DNA of 64,000 bases from Brachycybe producta. Taxonomy: Eukaryota; Arthropoda; Diplopoda; Playtdesmida; Andrognathidae. The position numbers and the translations under genes were made by a program. This document shows, one piece after another, positions 1 to 11,914 of this stretch. Within the stretch, counting starts at the first letter, position 1; each line of letters starts with the position of its first letter. The stretch is taken from positions 1,120,778 to 1,184,777 of the forward strand of contig JAUPFP010000010.1 of the NCBI GenBank assembly GCA_036925085.1, written 5' to 3'. The notes beneath the pieces are model-generated. The model had not been told where the DNA came from. It saw only the letters and a program-made list of their open reading frames with translations, and searched no databases.

Positions 1-2337
1 GAAGGGAGTTCGGTATAGGTGGTAAACGTGTCACTGTGTTAGGGAAAGATCACATACGCTGAAAAAGAAATCCAACTTTGTAAGACATTTAACAGAAACG
101 CCATATATCTGTGAGTGCAAAGGAACACGGGAAGTTTATTTCTATTTTTTATTTTCTGGTTGTTTTTCTCAGCATGTGTAATTCTTCCTTTACTGAACAA
201 CATGCAAACGATTTTATTTAGATATTATTGGTCACCATCTGGAGAAATAACGATAACGAGCAGAACTATTGTATCGATCCTTGCACGCACGCATCCCGAC
301 ATTCATTCAAAGTTTCCTCGTTTTTTCCCCTGTTGGCGCAATCACGTCCTATTGGAAATCCGACAGATTTGAATAGTACGTGATTGCGCGAAATACCAAC
401 AACTATAAACACAACATGATTTGGTTTGAGCTTTTGCATGTTTTTAGCCAGTTTCATATAGCACCAAGGCTCACTCACACCCTCCCTTGTATTCTGATTT
501 TTTTTTTAAAATATCAAAGACTTGAAATATTCCTTTTAAGGAAAAAGAAAAAAAATCTCAACACTTGTGAGAGCAAATAATTGTTTTCAAAAGAGGATGA
601 TATTTTTTCAAGTAAAACCACCACCAATCACCATCACCACCTATACTAAGAGACAACGTCATTATAATATTCAAATGAAAATTTCTTTATAAAAGAAATA
701 TCAAACGTAGTAAATGGTTTTTCTATAGATGGTTTGCCGTCATTCTTTTTTTAATATACATACGTTATTACGTAATAATAGGGGGGAGGTGGACAGAGAA
801 AAAAAAAAAGGTGCGTGATTCTTCATTATTTTCATATATTATGATGATGAGGGGGGAAAAAAGTCTACAAGTTTAAGAGAGAAAAAGACATCACAAGTGA
901 CGCAATTTTATTTTAGATAGATTCGAATTTCATTGAATTGGTTGCAATTGCAAATATTATAATTACATATTTATCCTGGTGGTGATGATGATGATGATGA
1001 TGATGATGATGAGGAACACATGTGTTGAATATCACGTAGAAGACGAGAGAGAGAGAGAGAGAAGTTTTCAATTTTATATATACTTTTTTTTATAAAGAGT
1101 GCCAGCCAACAAGTAAATTCTCAGACTTTGGATATTGGATTAATTACGTTACATTTTTCGATTCGATATTATTAATTTATTTTATTTTTTTACAATCATA
1201 ATCATCCTCATCATCATCATCATCATGAGGAGGCAACAATGTGCATAATATTGTATATTATATCCACCTCCTTGTCAAGTGGTTGCCAATTTTGGCTTCA
1301 ATCCACCACCAATGATATTTTTTCTCAGTTACTAAATATATTAATTATATTGAGGGCTCATAGAGAGTAAACGTCTATTTCAATTTTCTAATCAAATCCC
1401 ATAAATGAAATTTGGGTTCATTTTTCTCCACACTTAAAAAAGTAATTACATGTCTTAAATTGCTGCTGCTTTTTTTCTGATTTTACTTTTCTGATATATT
1501 TTTAAAATACGTTTTACACGTGGGATTTTTGTCAAGGACAAGGAAAAGTTGAGTAACTTTTTTTTTTTCTTCAAACACACAAGTTTCTACCTTGTTCTGA
1601 AATCAAAAGTTGATTGTTTTTTTTTTGTTCATTTTCAATCATCAGTTGGCGTTTTAGCCATTGTGTTCTGTGTTAACTGTTACACTGCAAATTGAAAGAT
1701 TTTTTTTCTTGTTGTTGCTGCTGCATTTCTTTTTTTATTATAATATCTGTGTTTCTTCAGATATTATTTTTCGGTTCGCGCTTGTCAAACCTGTTTTTTT
1801 TTTTGGAAAATTTACATGTGAGAGAGAGAGAGTGTGGGGGAATGGATGGATGGAGAAACACAAATACTGTGAAAAGTTTATTTTTATAAATATATTATTT
1901 ATATTTAAAAAATAATAATAAGTTAGTATCATTTTGCTAGTCTTCAAAAGAAACGAAAAATATTCAGAGGATGTTTGTTTTTTTGACTAGACAAATTTAG
2001 TTTCAAACTTTCAAATAATATTTCCATTCAGATGGATCACGATTATTATTTATTATTATTAATATTATTATGGTAGAAGAAGAAGAAGAAAAAAAAAAGG
2101 AGGGCATTTGATACATATATATATTTGAAGAAAAAAAAAAGTGTGCCAACTATGTGTGCTGCTGGTGCTGGTGGTGACCCGTTTGCAAATTTGATTGCAA
2201 ATATAATCTTTCAACGAAACTGATATCAAAACTCGATAACTAACAAATGCGAGAGTGAACAACAATTTTGGATTTATTTATGCGTGTTGTTTTTGTGTTT
2301 TTTTTTAAAAAAAGAAAAATTTAGTGAAAAATACATA
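1..2337. other. AT-rich region upstream of the IP3 3-kinase gene
   Basis: No conserved exon was recognised. The stretch holds homopolymer runs, an ATG/GAT trinucleotide repeat near 978-1013, a GA run near 1047-1062, CAT repeats near 1205-1228, and a short inverted repeat in which GCGCAATCACGT (about 336-347) is mirrored by ACGTGATTGCGC (about 379-391). It probably contains the promoter and 5' UTR of the following gene, but I could not place a start site. Confidence 0.5.
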
Positions 2338-4328
2338 ATGGCAGTTGGTTATGAAAGTTACAAATTATCACTTTTGACAATACCGGTTCTGGATTTTGGT
2401 GATGCCAGTAGTGATGATCTAAGCAGTGACTGGGACACTGAGGAAGTGGAAATGCCAACCCAGGCAAAGGTCAGACAGACGATTTCAAATAAAACACACA
2501 AGGATACGTACGTACGTGTATGATAAGGTACTGAATTTACATGATACACCCAATGGAAGCGTTCATTGTCATTGGTGTACCAAGTGCAAATTCATTATCT
2601 TATCATACACGTTTCTCAGTGTGAACGCGGCCCTTACAGGTCAAACATAATTAATTCTATTATATGAAAGGAAATAATTGAATCACAAACTAAATTTGGA
2701 AGCTTACATAAATTATTTAACATCATTTATTAATATTATTATTTTTTTTGTTTTGTTTTTTTCATTTTAAATTGTGAATTTATGATGAATGGTATCCTTT
2801 TTTTTTTTCTCTCTATAGAAATTATTATAGAGTCGTGTGACCTAGGAGCGTGACAAAAATTGCTTAATAGGTCTTCTTGACCTGCAAGGGTCAAACATAA
2901 AATGAAACATTTTGTGAAATAGAAATAGGATGGATAGATAAAGAAGGGGGGGGGGGGGGGGGGGGGGGGGCAAGGCATTCTGCCAACAAGTTCAAGGAAA
3001 AATTTTTAAGTAACAACTAAATTCATTGTTGCTGTTATTATGCATGGTGTTAATGGGAAATGACGTCAATTACTTTCATTATTATTATTAATATTATTAT
3101 TATCATTATTATTATTATTATTAGTGTGGTTTACACAATTAAATGCATTTTTTCTCTCTCTCTAAATCAAAGTTTCAATTTTTTTTCTTCCCTACTTCAT
3201 CTTATTATTATCAAATTTATTTTAAAATTACAGTTACTAGCATTTAAAAAATTGACTAATTTTCTACCTATTACTTACTACAATTATAAATAATTACTAA
3301 AACGAACTTTCAAAACAAATTTACTGCTTTTGTTGTTTTTTTTTTTTCTATTTTAAATGCAAGTTGGTTGCCATTAAAAGTTAATTAACTAATTGCTTAA
3401 TCGTCTAAACTTCATTTAACCAAATACATTACATAATGTTTTAAAAATAATGTTTTTAGAATTCTTGTTGATTATTTTGCATTTCAAGAACAACTTCTAA
3501 GAAGAAATTGAAAAGAGAAACTAGAATGGTAGCTGAATTAGTAGGATTTTCACGATGACATACATATCTTTCAAAAAAAGCTTAGTTTAAACGATATCAA
3601 CATGAAAATTCTCTTAATTGATTGACCTACCCCTTCTAGTTTTTAAAACATTTCAAATTTCTTTTAATTTTGTTCTTTTTAGAATAATCGAGAGTTAGCA
3701 CTTTTAAAACCACTTTTTATGGTGATAAAGTGGTAATTTCTGATGACATGCTCATAATTTTACAGCAACAATGAGTGTTGTAGGTGGTGGTGGTGGTGGG
3801 GGAGGGGGGAAGTGAGGAAACATTAAGTTCTTCTCCCACACAAACATACACCTAACTGACCAATTGTCCAATGTTGTGTTTGTCTAGTAATAATGCAGAA
3901 AACGAGACTTAAATTTGCATGATGACCGTGTTTCACTTTTTGTATTTTGTGAGCATTTGTGTGTCAGTAGGCTATCAATATATTCCTTATCTACTTACTA
4001 GATCTCTAGTAGAGGCTAGTTACAAAAGCTGCTATGATTCCCCCCATGACCAATAATAATAATATAACTGTTAATAAACATTATTGTTTGACCCTCACTC
4101 CCCCTTTTCTTTAGTATCAATTACTCAATTAGTAATTAATCAATCTAGTTATCATTATGAAACAAGAATTGATTTATATACAAATACAATAATCCCTTTT
4201 AAACTTTTTTTAGCCATCCATCCCGATCAAATTATGACTTCAATTTCTAAATCTAAATCTTAAATTTTTTTTCAGTCCTCCTTGACACTCATATGTCAAA
4301 AACGGACATTTGTTTTATCCATTCAATT

Positions 4329-4365
<37 letters not shown>

Positions 4366-7300
4366 TCTTGTAAAAAAAAAAAATTATACCAAATACTGGA
4401 TTAAACCAAATACTTCAGATTACCGAAACTCTTATGGTTGTCCCACACTAGACCGGCTCGAATCGGCTCAGAGCTGGACGCATGTCGGTCGCTGCTGTCT
4501 TCGCATTAAACAGGAATTTCCCAAGCCAGAGGAGGAATGCGCGCAGTTGCTGTTACATTTGCAATTTGCAGTTCCTCTCATGCAATTTCGATTACGAAAT
4601 TGTTTATGTTCCGCCTTTCAGAAGTGGTAGAAGAGGTGAAAGAATTGAAAAGAAAAAGAAAATACTCGGTTCATCAAGGAGGAGGAGGAGGAGACACTTC
4701 AAGGAAGCCGTACGACTTCGTTTGGCTGACCCCTCAATAGTCGGAAAAATGCTGGTCGAATTCGCTCCCTTACATTGCCATCCGGTTATCCGAGCAGAGC
4801 CGATTCCATCCGGGCCTAGTGTGGATTTACCTATTCGATTCCCTGGTTTTTATTATATCCGGAATTTTCCTTTCCGGTTCGGACCGGTCTAGAGTGGTAT
4901 CCACACGCCATCTAGTGTCTTGCATTGTTGAGACATAATAAGACAACATAGAAAGTTTATTTTCAAAGATATTATGAGCGCATTATCAGCATATTGGAAT
5001 ACTCTACTGAATTTCATTATTGTTTCCTCTGTAAAAAGCATTTGGCTTTTCCAACAACTCTTAACTTGTCCAAAACTATTATTTTTATACAATACTAGAA
5101 TAAGCCAGTACAAAGTACGGTTTGTTACTTGAATTTTATTTCGCTATCGCACATGCCATATTCCCGCAGTTGGCAATAGCTATAGAGACGGTCGGTCCGT
5201 TCCTTAGACCAATGTATAAGGGTAGAAGGAAGGAAGGTCCCAGGAATGTCATGTTTAACAATGAGTGTTGCCCACAGTCACGTGACAAGCACCTTTTGTC
5301 ATGTTGGTTCCGAAGTTAATTACAGCCGCTCCGCCTACCCCCCCCCCCCCTCTATGCATGGTCTAAGGTCCGTTCAACCCAAGGTTTGTAAAGTAAGTAC
5401 CTACATACTCCACAAACCTTGCATTCAGCCAAATTATTTTATAAAATATATTTCATTATACGTAATAGACTGACCAACTAACTACACCAAGTCACTGGAT
5501 GTAAATAAAATAAATAGGAAAAACTTACGATTTTGTACTTTTTCTGAAGTCAATGTTTGCACAAAACGCATAATGACAATTGAAATCCTCCTTGGGGACC
5601 TTTATGGTGATACAATAAACAGGCAGTTAGAAATTGGTCAGAACATCAGTTGGCTCCGCCCTTGTCGTGACGACTGGCAACTTCTAATTGGCTGGTTATG
5701 TAGTCTGACGTTGAAAAAGGCGGAGCATGTGCCGTCAGACTACATAACCAGCCAATTAGAAGTTGCGGAAGGGCGGAGCCAACTGAAGTTCTGACCGATT
5801 TCTAACTTCCTGTGATACAATATGATTTTCCAATATATCTTTTGATTGCAACCTGTTCAATCACTTGGACTCTTGCGGATACCGAAACAGACTAGCAACA
5901 TCAGACGACTTGAAGTCTTTCTTTAAAAAAAATGTTCTAAGTGTTAAGCAGCGCCAACCTAATCGCGCATGTGCAGACTAAAGGTGTTCCTTTTTATATT
6001 TCTCCAAAATAACTAAGGAATTTCATGAAAAAAATTTAAAGAAAAAAATTAAGTGGCAAAGGTCAACATAATTGAATAAACGAATTCATTTAAATCTCTT
6101 CTTTGAGTTGATTGGATGTTGTTGTTAAGTGTTGTAGGAGGTGTCAGGCCACACAATTAAGTTTGTTTTTTACCTAAATGTATTCAAATGAGATGATGAT
6201 GATGATGAACACGTGATTTTTTTTCACACTCTCTTTCTGAAATTATAAAAAAGTAGAACAACAACACTGAAACTTATTTCACTTTTTGTTTCATAATTCA
6301 TCACATTAATAAATAGAGAGAGAAGAAGAAGAAAAACTTATCATCATCATCATCATTTTGACTTTTTTTTTTTAAAAAAAATAATCTATAAATCATTTTA
6401 GCTCAGTTTATTCAGTTTTTAATACATATTAATAAATTAATCTTTAATTATTTACTGATGATTGCTTCTTACTCCATGTTAAGAAGACAGGTAATTGGAG
6501 ACATTTATATTTTACTCATGAATTTAATCCAAAATCCAAATACAACAACAAAGGGTTTTATATTCTTAATTATTGCTAAGTCAAAGTTAGGTCTAAAGCT
6601 CATGTACTTTTTGACCTTCACGTTAAAGTTCATTAGTTTAGCATTACCTTTGACTTAGAAATCATTAAGAATACGAGAGCCTAGAAACTTAGTACGTGAA
6701 CTTCAACTTGAACTCTCAGAACAAGGGTTCCAACATACGGAGAAAGAAAAAAAACTAATCTTGAACAAGGGTTTTTTATTTCTTCTTCTATGTTGAACAT
6801 TCTGTTTAGAGGGTTCAAGTTGAAGTTCAAGTGCAAAATTTTAATTCTTGAATTTGCTCCTAAGTTGTGAATTTGATTAATTTAGCTGTTTTTTTTTTTA
6901 AAGTATTAACGCCCTTTGAACTCCGGTTATATTCTGTCTTTCATTTGCAAAAGTAAGATTTTAGTTAGAAGAAGTTAGTATTTTAGAAACTAGAAGGGGT
7001 AACTCAATCACTTCGTGATATTTTTCATATTGTTATCTTTTAAAATAAGCTTTTTAATATTATTTTCTATAAATGACCCTACTTTGAGCAGTTTTTATTT
7101 TTGTCGATAAGGGATTTCAGTTCCCCTTCTAGTTTCTAATACTTTCAATTTTTCCCTTATTGTTTCTCGTTTGAAACTGCAGAATTGAAACAAAAGAGTT
7201 CGAAAATCAGATTGTTTAATTGAAAGTTCTTCATAAGAAGTGCAAATTTAAAGCTTTTTTTTTTTAGATGAGAATCACACAATGTTGGTTCCTGTTGAAA

Positions 7301-10249
7301 AATAAAAAGGGCAATTCCCATTGTGTCTCGTAACTTCCTACACATACATACATACATACATACGAGAAATTAACGTCGACTTTGTTGACTGCATATACAT
7401 ATATAATTAAAACTAAGTAAATGCCACGGGTTGAAGGCTAAATAAACCGTGTGTGTGTGTGTGTGTGTGCATCATCATCTATAGGATTCCACACATAACA
7501 ATCACTGTCGATAAACCACCATTGTTAAAACATGTTGCCTTATTTTATGCTGTGGACAAAAAGAAAATGTTTGTCTAAAAGAATGCATTCATTCTTGTCA
7601 ATGTTTTTTTAATCGTATTTTAGATTGACCAATAAATATTCAAAGTGACAGCATTATCCTGAATGACATAACATAATAGTATGTGTGTGCCCGCATGCAT
7701 GACGGCATTCGTGATGATGTCACGGACACCTGTAATGTGTCACGTACTCTTGAAATATCTTCTCTTTTTTTTTTTTTTTGGCTAAAATAATTCTAAACAG
7801 CCGTCCTCCACATAGAAAATGCAACAGATAAAAGACATTTCAACCTTCAACAGGTTTTTGCAACAAAGTCTCCTCCTAGTTGACACATGTCTCTAGAAGT
7901 TTCTGTTGCTAGTCTCCAATGACAACACATGTTTATATTGCCATGGTTCAATATGTTTCCTGTTAGTGGAAACAACTGGAGACATAATGCAACGTAAATG
8001 TTTCCACTTGTTGCATTCTGTGTGTGGACAACAGTTGTCCACACAAAATGCAACAAGTGGAGACATTTTCACTTTCAACAGCAAAGTCTCCAGTAGTTGA
8101 CTTGTGTGTCTAGATGTTGCTGTTGATTGTCTCTCCTGTTGCGTGATTCTATTTTCAGTCATAAACTTCAAAGAGAAATGGCAACAAGTTGCAACATATG
8201 GGAACTGTCTCGGGGTGTTTCTAGATTGTTGACAAGTTTCCACTAGTCTTATGTTGTTGACTGTTGTCATTTCGGTATCTGTCTTTGAGCAGATCAACAA
8301 ATGTATGTTGCCTCTATGTGGACACTTATGTCTGTGAGACAATGGAGCAAGATACAAGTGGCCAAAATTAGTTTCTTTTGTATCCGTGTAATTTTAACTA
8401 ATGTTTCCTTGTGTTGCTACATGTTTTATGTTTATGGAAACATTTGGCGCCAGTGTTTCAACATAAATGTTTCCACTTGGTTGCAGTTATGTGTGAATAC
8501 AGCTTAATAACGTTGTAACAAAACAAAACAAAACGTTCTTCGACTGAATTCTAATATATTAATACATTTTTTTTTTACTCGCATTACCCGTGCACAGCCG
8601 TCTGGTTGGCGTAAAGTTCGTAACATTGTCCACTGGTCACCGTTTGTCCAAACGTACAAGAAACAGAAGTATCCTTGGGTGCAGTTGGCCGGCCATCAGG
8701 GAAATTTTAAAGCCGGTGACCAAGGAACCATTCTGAAGAAACTTTGTCCCAGAGAAGAAAGATGTCTTCAGAGGCTCATGAAGGACGCTCTTTTCAACTT
8801 TGTTCCGGAATATAAGGGACAGTTGGACGGCGAATGCGAAAGTAAATATAATGAAATCGAGAGAACAACTTTTATGTACTTTCGAGCGTTGCTAAAAAGT
8901 GAATGATTTTGTTGTTGTTCTTACTTCCAATCTTAGAATACCTCCAGTTACAAGACCTTCTAAAGGATTTCGAGAATCCGTGTGTCATGGATTGTAAGAT
9001 TGGTGTCCGTACCTATCTGGAAGAAGAACTCGCCAAAGCAAAGGAGAAATCCAAATTACGCAAAGTTGGTTCAAGTTATTAAAAAAACTTTCTCCCCCCC
9101 GCTTTTTACTTACTCTGTTACGTTTCGAAAAAAAAAAAAGGACATGTACGAGAAGATGGTTCAAGTAGATCCAGATGCTCCGACGGAAGAGGAGAATAGG
9201 ATGAAGGGTGTTACGAAACCTCGATATATGGTCTGGAGAGAAACGATCTCGTCGACGGCGACGCTCGGATTTCGTATCGAAGGCATGAAGGTTCGTTTTT
9301 GTTTCTTCTATCTAGACTCCTAATAACCAGTTACGAACGGAGATGTTGTGTTATGAACGGGTGATTTTTCGAACTCTCGCTTATTCTGCGTTTCAGAAGA
9401 GCAGCAGTACTGAGAAATTGAAAGTGTGCTAGAAACTAGAACGGTAGCGAAAATGTTGGTATCTCACATGAGAAACTTTTTATAAACAAAAATTTGAAAA
9501 ATATCGGCGGCTTAAAAGCGGAGACATTTTCAAACTAACTAAAAAACATCAACATGAAAACTTCTCAAGTGGTTTAGCAACCCTTCTAGTTTCTAAAAAA
9601 AACAAGTTTCTTTTAATTTTGCACCTGAAAGACAGATTAACCAAGAGTTCAAAGATTGTTTACGCTTTAAATCCACCTTAACAGAAATGTAACGGAACAT
9701 CGAGCAAGGATTTTAAGACGACACGTACTAGCGAGCAAGTGTGCAATGTGATCCGTTCGTTCGTCGATGGCTACGAACACATTCTGGTTCGATTACACGA
9801 TAATTTCGTGATTTCGATTCTTTCTCCTTTGCGTAACGAAACATTATATATATATTTTTTTTTGCATTCGTATAGCCACAATACATTCAGAGATTAAACG
9901 AGTTGATGTCGGCATTAGAAAAATCAAAGTTCTTTGCAGTTCACGAGGTGAAGAGATAGAAAAAATAAAAGTGAAAAAGTTGATTTTGTCAGAAATAGAT
10001 TTCAAATAACGAATAATAAATAACTTCTCTTAGTTAATCGGAAGTTCTCTTCTGTTCGTTCACGACAATACGAAGGCTGGCATCTGGATGATTGATTTTG
10101 CTAAGACACAACCACTGCCCGAAGGCGTCCATATTGATCACAAATCTCCATGGGAGGTTGGAAACCACGAAGACGGTTACCTCATCGGTGTCGGAAACCT
10201 GTTAGATATATTTACATCGGTTACAGTGGATCATCAGTTATCGTCGTAG
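2338..10249 (+). CDS. ITPK: Inositol-1,4,5-trisphosphate 3-kinase (IP3K), 7 coding exons
   Basis: Phosphorylates cytosolic Ins(1,4,5)P3 to Ins(1,3,4,5)P4, ending the Ca2+-release signal. Exons inferred from frame and splice sites: 2338-2469, 8598-8841, 8937-9064, 9141-9290, 9685-9786, 9876-9947, 10034-10249; phases agree throughout and give 347 residues. Exon 2 opens with the basic calmodulin-binding-like segment [12 protein letters not shown]. The inositol-phosphate-kinase signature PxxxDxKxG is seen as PCVMDCKIG (residues 140-148). Other family blocks are [29 protein letters not shown], and IGSSLLF...WMIDFAKT, with the catalytic-site Asp near 297. IDFAKT replaces vertebrate IDFGKT, a tolerated variant. 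It matches the vertebrate ITPKA/B/C catalytic half with a very short N-terminus. Exon 1 (acidic, with [13 protein letters not shown]) is the least certain part: it is 6.1 kb from exon 2 but has the right phase and an AAG|GTCAGA donor. A candidate poly(A) signal AATAAA lies at about 10696. Not to be confused with ITPK1, an unrelated enzyme. Confidence 0.92.
2514..2612. repeat. Imperfect inverted repeat just inside IP3K intron 1
   Basis: ACGTGTATGATAAGGTAC at the left is mirrored by a right arm ending CTTATCATACACGT, and GATACACCCAATG by CATTGGTGTACC, so the whole stretch can fold back. It starts about 45 bases after the inferred exon 1 donor. Probably a small MITE remnant. Confidence 0.6.
2946..2970. 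repeat. Poly-G run
   Basis: About 25 consecutive G residues in intron 1 of the IP3K gene. This is a simple repeat; its exact length may be a sequencing or assembly artefact. Confidence 0.8.
3440..3722. repeat. Foldback family 1 copy (IP3K intron 1)
   Basis: Palindromic element. The left half contains GAAACTAGAATGGTAGCTGA and the right half the reverse-complementary CCTTCTAGTTTTTAAAAC, with arms ending near CACTTTTAAAACCAC. It is a degraded copy of a family found about 18 times in the window. Confidence 0.75.
4443..4824. mobile_element. Non-autonomous TIR element
   Basis: The left end reads CCACACTAGACCGG...GAATCGGCTC and the right end is its imperfect reverse complement, ending in CCTAGTGTGG. 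A second related terminus, CCGGTCTAGAGTGG, lies at about 4883-4896, so the element may extend to there or be nested. The open frame it contains (about 4482-4892) resembles no known protein and has no conserved domain that I recognise. Confidence 0.65.
4905..4918 (-). promoter_or_regulatory. CTCF-like motif
   Basis: The reverse strand reads ACACTAGATGGCGT, matching 12 of 14 positions of the consensus CCASYAGRKGGCRS. It lies in IP3K intron 1 immediately beyond a TIR-element end. Sequence resemblance only. Confidence 0.25.
5619..5813. mobile_element. Foldback MITE, family 2, copy A (hAT-like)
   Basis: A near-perfect palindrome of about 195 bp, beginning ACAGGCAGTTAGAAAT and ending with the complement ATTTCTAACTTCCTGT. 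The inner arms share GGCTCCGCCC / GGGCGGAGCC and CAACTTCTAATTGGCTGG. It is flanked by GATACAATA at 5609-5617 and 5814-5822, a likely target-site duplication with one extra base on the left. Lies in IP3K intron 1. A sister copy is at 11152. Confidence 0.88.
6540..6840. repeat. Foldback family 3 copy
   Basis: The core is palindromic: ATTCTTAATTATTGCTAAGT with CAAAGTTAGG is mirrored by CTTTGACTTAGAAATC and ATTAAGAAT. It is followed by CAACTTGAACTC ... GTTCAAGTTGAAGTTCAAG arms. Related copies are at 11545-11640, 22615-23430 and, in part, 29560-29770. Confidence 0.7.
6890..7205. repeat. Foldback family 1 copy (IP3K intron 1)
   Basis: The left half carries TTGAACTCCGGTTAT and AGAAACTAGAAGGGGTAACT. 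The right half carries CCCCTTCTAGTTTCTAA and ends near AAAAGAGTTCG. Palindromic with a T-rich centre. Confidence 0.8.
7446..7470. repeat. (GT)n microsatellite
   Basis: A run of about twelve GT units in IP3K intron 1. Confidence 0.85.
7805..8505. repeat. Large foldback element (IP3K intron 1)
   Basis: Built of nested inverted repeats around the units TGTTGCATTCTGTGTGTGG, AATGCAACAAGTGGAGACA and TGGAAAC. The centre near 8030 is an almost perfect hairpin (CACTTGTTGCATT / AATGCAACAAGTG). The outer arms repeat AGTCTCC, AGTTGAC and TCTAGA motifs on both sides. The 154-codon reverse-strand frame inside (7893-8357) is a by-product of the repeat, with no recognised domain. Confidence 0.7.
9368..9682. 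repeat. Foldback family 1 copy adjoining an IP3K splice acceptor
   Basis: Fills most of IP3K intron 4. The left half has TTTCAGAAGAGCAGCAG and AGAAACTAGAACGGTAGC; the right half has CCCTTCTAGTTTCTAA and ends CTTTAAATCCACCTTAA. That terminal motif sits directly before the CAG acceptor of exon 5 (exon begins 9685). Confidence 0.8.
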
Positions 10250-11151
10250 TTTCTCGCGATGTTACTTCTTCTTCTTTCTCTTCTCGATTTAGTTCCGATC
10301 GGAATCAGAATGAAGATTATTTTGTATATTATGAGAAAAAAAAAAGACATTTGACTCCTTTTTTTGAATCTAAAAGCGAATACGGGGGAAAAGGGAGGGA
10401 GTGGGACTTAAGTGAACACATTTATGGATGGTGTGAAGCTCTGGAAGAAGTGGAGAGGAAGTGGGGAATAAGGGTGAAACTTGTACCCGTCGTTAGCCAA
10501 TAATCTGTTCCTATATTGAAGTGGATCGATCTGTTTTCGTTTTGTGTTTCACTTACAAAAGTTATGAAAAACGACAAATAATGCTCCTATATATATAAAT
10601 ATACATATAAAACAAAATCTCACACATGTATTCAAGATTAATTGGAGATTATGCGCAAAAAACTAAAATATACAAACTTTATATAAAAAAACGAAAATAA
10701 AACAAACCTTTTGTTCACAAAAATAATTATCGTGATTGCTCTTCTCGTACATTTTAAACCAACGTAACTAAATACGGTTTCCACACGTTCCGTGTACTTG
10801 TCACATATTCGTACCTGGAATCCTTTTGCAAGCAGGATTCCATGTGATAGCTATGCCACAAGTGCAAGCATCATATAAAACGTTTGCTGCATTGCGTGAA
10901 ATATAATGCTCTGGTTATTTCGTGAGTGTCTTGCGGTGTTTGAAAACGTTACAGAAAATGAGTGACGTGATGAGAGGAGGGCATTAATGTGGATGATAAT
11001 GGCAAGGTCGTTTGAAATTCAGTCATTGTCCTTTTGACGTCACTACACATTGACATAACCGGAGCATACATAATGAGTTGGTTATGTTTGTGGCTTACGG
11101 TGCTGCTAACATCACAGAAATAAGTGATGTGATGAGAGGCGTACATTAATG

Positions 11152-11358
11152 ACAGGTAGTTAGAAATAGGTGAAAGCTTCAGTTGGCTCCGCCCTTGTTA
11201 TGACGACTGGCAACTTCTAATTTTCTGGTTATGTAGTCTGACGTTGAAAAGGGCGGAGCATGTGACGTCAGACTTCATAACCAGCCAATTAGAAGTTGCC
11301 AGTCGTCATAACAAGGGCGGAGCCAACTGAAGTTTTCACCTTATTTCTAACTGCCTGT
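11152..11358. mobile_element. Foldback MITE, family 2, copy B (hAT-like)
   Basis: A 207-bp palindrome starting ACAGGTAGTTAGAAATAGG and ending TTATTTCTAACTGCCTGT, with the same GGCTCCGCCC inner arms as the copy at 5619. It is bounded by an exact 8-bp duplication CATTAATG at 11144-11151 and 11359-11366. The 8-bp duplication is the hAT hallmark. No transposase is encoded. Confidence 0.92.
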
Positions 11359-11544
11359 CATTAATGTGGCCATTCGAAATCTCTAGTCACTAGTTTTCAA
11401 AGTCTATTGGTTACGAACTTACGCACCAACCGCATTATGGAATAGTGACGTGAAAAATGACGCCACAGTGCTCAAGCAATGCATTGAGACGTCATTTTCA
11501 CGTCACAATTATGTATTGCCGTTTGTACCTTACCTACCCATAAT

Positions 11545-11640
11545 ACTAGTTGTATTCTTAATCATTTGCAAGTCAAAATTAGTGCTATGCACTCATCAAA
11601 TTTCAAGAGGAACTTCCTTAGCTATCATTAAGAATATGAC
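11545..11640. repeat. Foldback family 3 copy (short)
   Basis: ATTCTTAATCATTTGCAAGT ... CTTAGCTATCATTAAGAAT forms a compact palindrome with GTGCTATGCAC-like inner sequence. Same family as the copies at 6540 and 22615. Confidence 0.65.
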
Positions 11641-11914
11641 CCTAAGCATGTAACCAGAGCCTTGAACACACTGACATAACTTGTAAATTGTAATGGAAAG
11701 CCATAAGGAAAACGTTTCAATGCTCAAATGTTACAACATTAGTAACAATAAACCCCTAAGCTATCACTGAAATGAAGGGTGAAAAAAAAAATCCGACTGA
11801 TAAGCGGATGTAAATAATACAGTGTACAAAAATGTTTATGTAATAATCTTAAATACCATTGTTATTGCATAGTAAACGAGTTTATCGTAATTATTATTAT
11901 TATTATTTCGTTTA

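Larger units (their letters stand above)
10250..11914. other. Convergent intergenic region, IP3K to K+ channel
   Basis: Contains the IP3K 3' UTR with AATAAA near 10696; a hairpin TGGAATCC...GGATTCCA near 10817-10843; CRE-like TGACGTCA/TGACGT motifs with repeated GTGATGAGAG near 10970 and 11130; the 207-bp MITE at 11152; and a small inverted repeat near 11441-11507 (TGACGTGAAAAATGACG / CGTCATTTTCACGTCA). No coding exon recognised. Confidence 0.5.

Noticed and set aside
2068-3293. Short low-complexity frames (poly-Ile, poly-Phe, poly-Pro)
   Set aside because: Encoded by ATT, T-run and G/C-run simple repeats.
4482-4892. 136-codon open frame on + strand
   Set aside because: Lies inside a terminal-inverted-repeat element, has low-complexity Arg-rich sequence, no recognised domain and no splice context.
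7893-8357. 154-codon open frame on - strand
   Set aside because: Formed by repeated TGTTGCA/GTGGAGACA palindromes; no protein family resemblance.
10150-10503. 117-codon open frame on + strand
   Set aside because: Runs out of frame over the last IP3K exon into its 3' UTR; the IP3K frame is clearly conserved and ends at 10249.
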